Source: Sulfurimicrobium sp964552675
GTDB taxonomy: Bacteria > Pseudomonadota > Gammaproteobacteria > Burkholderiales > Sulfuricellaceae
Length of the DNA: 6,033 nucleotides
NCBI GenBank assembly: GCA_964552675.1
Contig: CAZKHJ010000051.1
Coordinates: 1-6,033 of the forward strand
Direction of reading: 5' to 3'
Below are positions 5,353 to 6,033 of this stretch, one piece after another. Both the position numbers and the translations under genes were made by a program. Positions within the stretch are counted from its first letter, which is position 1. The number at the start of each line of letters is the position of its first letter. Under the pieces are notes generated by a model, which had not been told where the DNA came from, did no database searches, and saw only the letters and a program-made list of their open reading frames with translations.

Positions 5353-6033
5353 GGTTTTGCAGCTGGCTCACAGCGTTGCTTCGCCTCTTCACCGCGCTGC
5401 TGGCAAATGGCCTTCATCCTCGCGAACATCCGCTCGGCGTCCTTGTCCGAGATGGGTTTTACTGGTGCCCTACGCGGTGCGGAAGCAGCACGCTGGCGAT
5501 GATCATACGATGACCACGGCATCCCGGCTTCGCGCATCCCCGGAGGTATCAGGTCCAGACCGAGCGCGTTGAACACCTCGGTCTCGGTCTCGGCGGCGAT
5601 GATGCGGCCATCCTGCTTGACCCCATGGTGTGGGTCCCAGTGCAGACCGAGTCCTTTTGCGCGTTCGCAAAGCCGGATGTTGTGCTCCTTGGATCCAGTG
5701 CGGGCGACGAGCAGTGTGCCCCAGGTCCCAGGCTGTTCCTCCAGGAGGTCACGGCTGGCTGGGTACGCGAACCAGATGTCTATCTGGATTTCGGGTTCGG
5801 GATGCCTGAACCCGGTCGGTAGTGGCAGCGCCACAATCAGCGTCTGGGGCCCATCAGTCACCAATCGAGTCCGGGCGCGGGTGCGTTGCTTGATGGCCTC
5901 GACCTGGCCTGGCTTGGGCAGCACGACCAGGTCAATGTCATTGACGTGGGGAAGGCCGCGGCGGATCGATCCGGCGATCTCGATCCGCTCACACATCGGT
6001 TCGAGGGCGCCGACGATGATCTGAGCCAGGGTG
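5349..6033 (-). CDS. DNA polymerase family X-like nucleotidyltransferase (5' end outside window)
   Basis: This matches the palm and thumb of family X DNA polymerases (pol beta/PolX), which fill short gaps in DNA repair. The frame stays open to the window edge, 12 codons beyond the first ATG (5994-5996), so the start is missing. Numbered from that Met, residues 8-14 (AGSIRRG) are the nucleotidyltransferase signature, D20 and D22 (NDID) are the first two metal-binding aspartates, and D73 (IQIDIWF) fits the third, so the catalytic triad looks intact. Residues 92-109 (WGTLLV..TGSKEHNIRL) and the later GRIIAAETETEVFNALGL and IPPGMRE segments match the PolX thumb. A basic, low-complexity tail of about 55 residues follows. 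No PHP exonuclease domain follows, unlike typical bacterial PolX; an N-terminal 8-kDa domain could lie outside the window. Its stop overlaps the next gene by 3 bases. The family is secure; the role in the element (repair, end joining, nucleotide transfer) is inference. Confidence 0.86.
   Translation of the reverse strand, partial: TLAQIIVGALEPMCERIEIAGSIRRGLPHVNDIDLVVLPKPGQVEAIKQRTRARTRLVTDGPQTLIVALPLPTGFRHPEPEIQIDIWFAYPASRDLLEEQPGTWGTLLVARTGSKEHNIRLCERAKGLGLHWDPHHGVKQDGRIIAAETETEVFNALGLDLIPPGMREAGMPWSSYDHRQRAASAPRRAPVKPISDKDAERMFARMKAICQQRGEEAKQRCEPAAKP
5590..5613. repeat. 24-base near-perfect direct repeat, copy B
   Basis: Partner of 3398-3421. It lies inside the thumb-domain coding part of the polymerase-like gene (DGRIIAA), a conserved family motif, so this copy is constrained by protein function. 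Confidence 0.6.

Noticed and set aside
4511..5572. 353-residue plus-strand open frame
   Set aside because: It lies antisense to the GemA-like, 67-residue and polymerase-like genes, has no recognisable domain and no ribosome-binding site, and long antisense frames are expected at this GC content.
1..6033. CRISPR array, tRNA or rRNA genes, insertion-sequence ends
   Set aside because: No regularly spaced repeats, cloverleaf, rRNA-like segment or terminal inverted repeats with a transposase were seen on either strand.

Overview
The window is about 60% GC and looks like the edge of a Mu-type prophage, or a related phage-derived element, in a high-GC bacterium. All supportable genes lie on the minus strand and read from the right edge to about position 556. 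The host cannot be named from this sequence. The hairpin repeat at 217-283 is of a dispersed kind found in many high-GC genomes, including (from memory) Planctomycetota and Verrucomicrobiota metagenomes, so the host assignment is weak. A run of ten Ns marks a scaffold gap, so this is probably a metagenome assembly.

Layout in the direction of transcription (right to left): a family X DNA polymerase-like nucleotidyltransferase cut by the window edge; a 67-residue basic protein; a 169-residue protein resembling phage GemA/Mu gp16-type early proteins; three small genes (69, 101 and 118 residues), the last with a winged-helix fold; a 125-residue unknown; a small gene of about 55 residues broken by the N gap; a 171-residue zinc-ribbon protein; a 592-residue Mu gpF-like head protein with a C-terminal HExxH metallopeptidase-like domain; and a 90-residue acidic protein. 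Most junctions are 1- or 4-base stop/start overlaps, so this is probably one translationally coupled operon whose promoter lies beyond the right edge. Bases 1-555 hold no convincing gene, only the hairpin repeat and short low-complexity motifs.

The right half resembles an early/middle phage region (nucleotidyltransferase, GemA-like, winged helix, zinc ribbon). The 592-residue protein is a structural or effector gene, and no portal or terminase stands beside it. Its architecture fits MuF-type phage polymorphic toxins, and the overlapping 90-residue gene is then a candidate immunity or partner protein.

The strangest signal is at the N gap. The 45 bases left of it (3178-3222) and the 45 bases right of it (3233-3277) are the same sequence, but 15 positions differ and every difference is A on the left against G on the right. 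On the coding strand this is C-to-T at 15 of 17 cytosines, with every other base unchanged. The match runs exactly to both gap edges, so the gap is probably a false one between overlapping contig ends. The one-directional difference could be real strand-specific hypermutation or a deamination/sequencing artefact.
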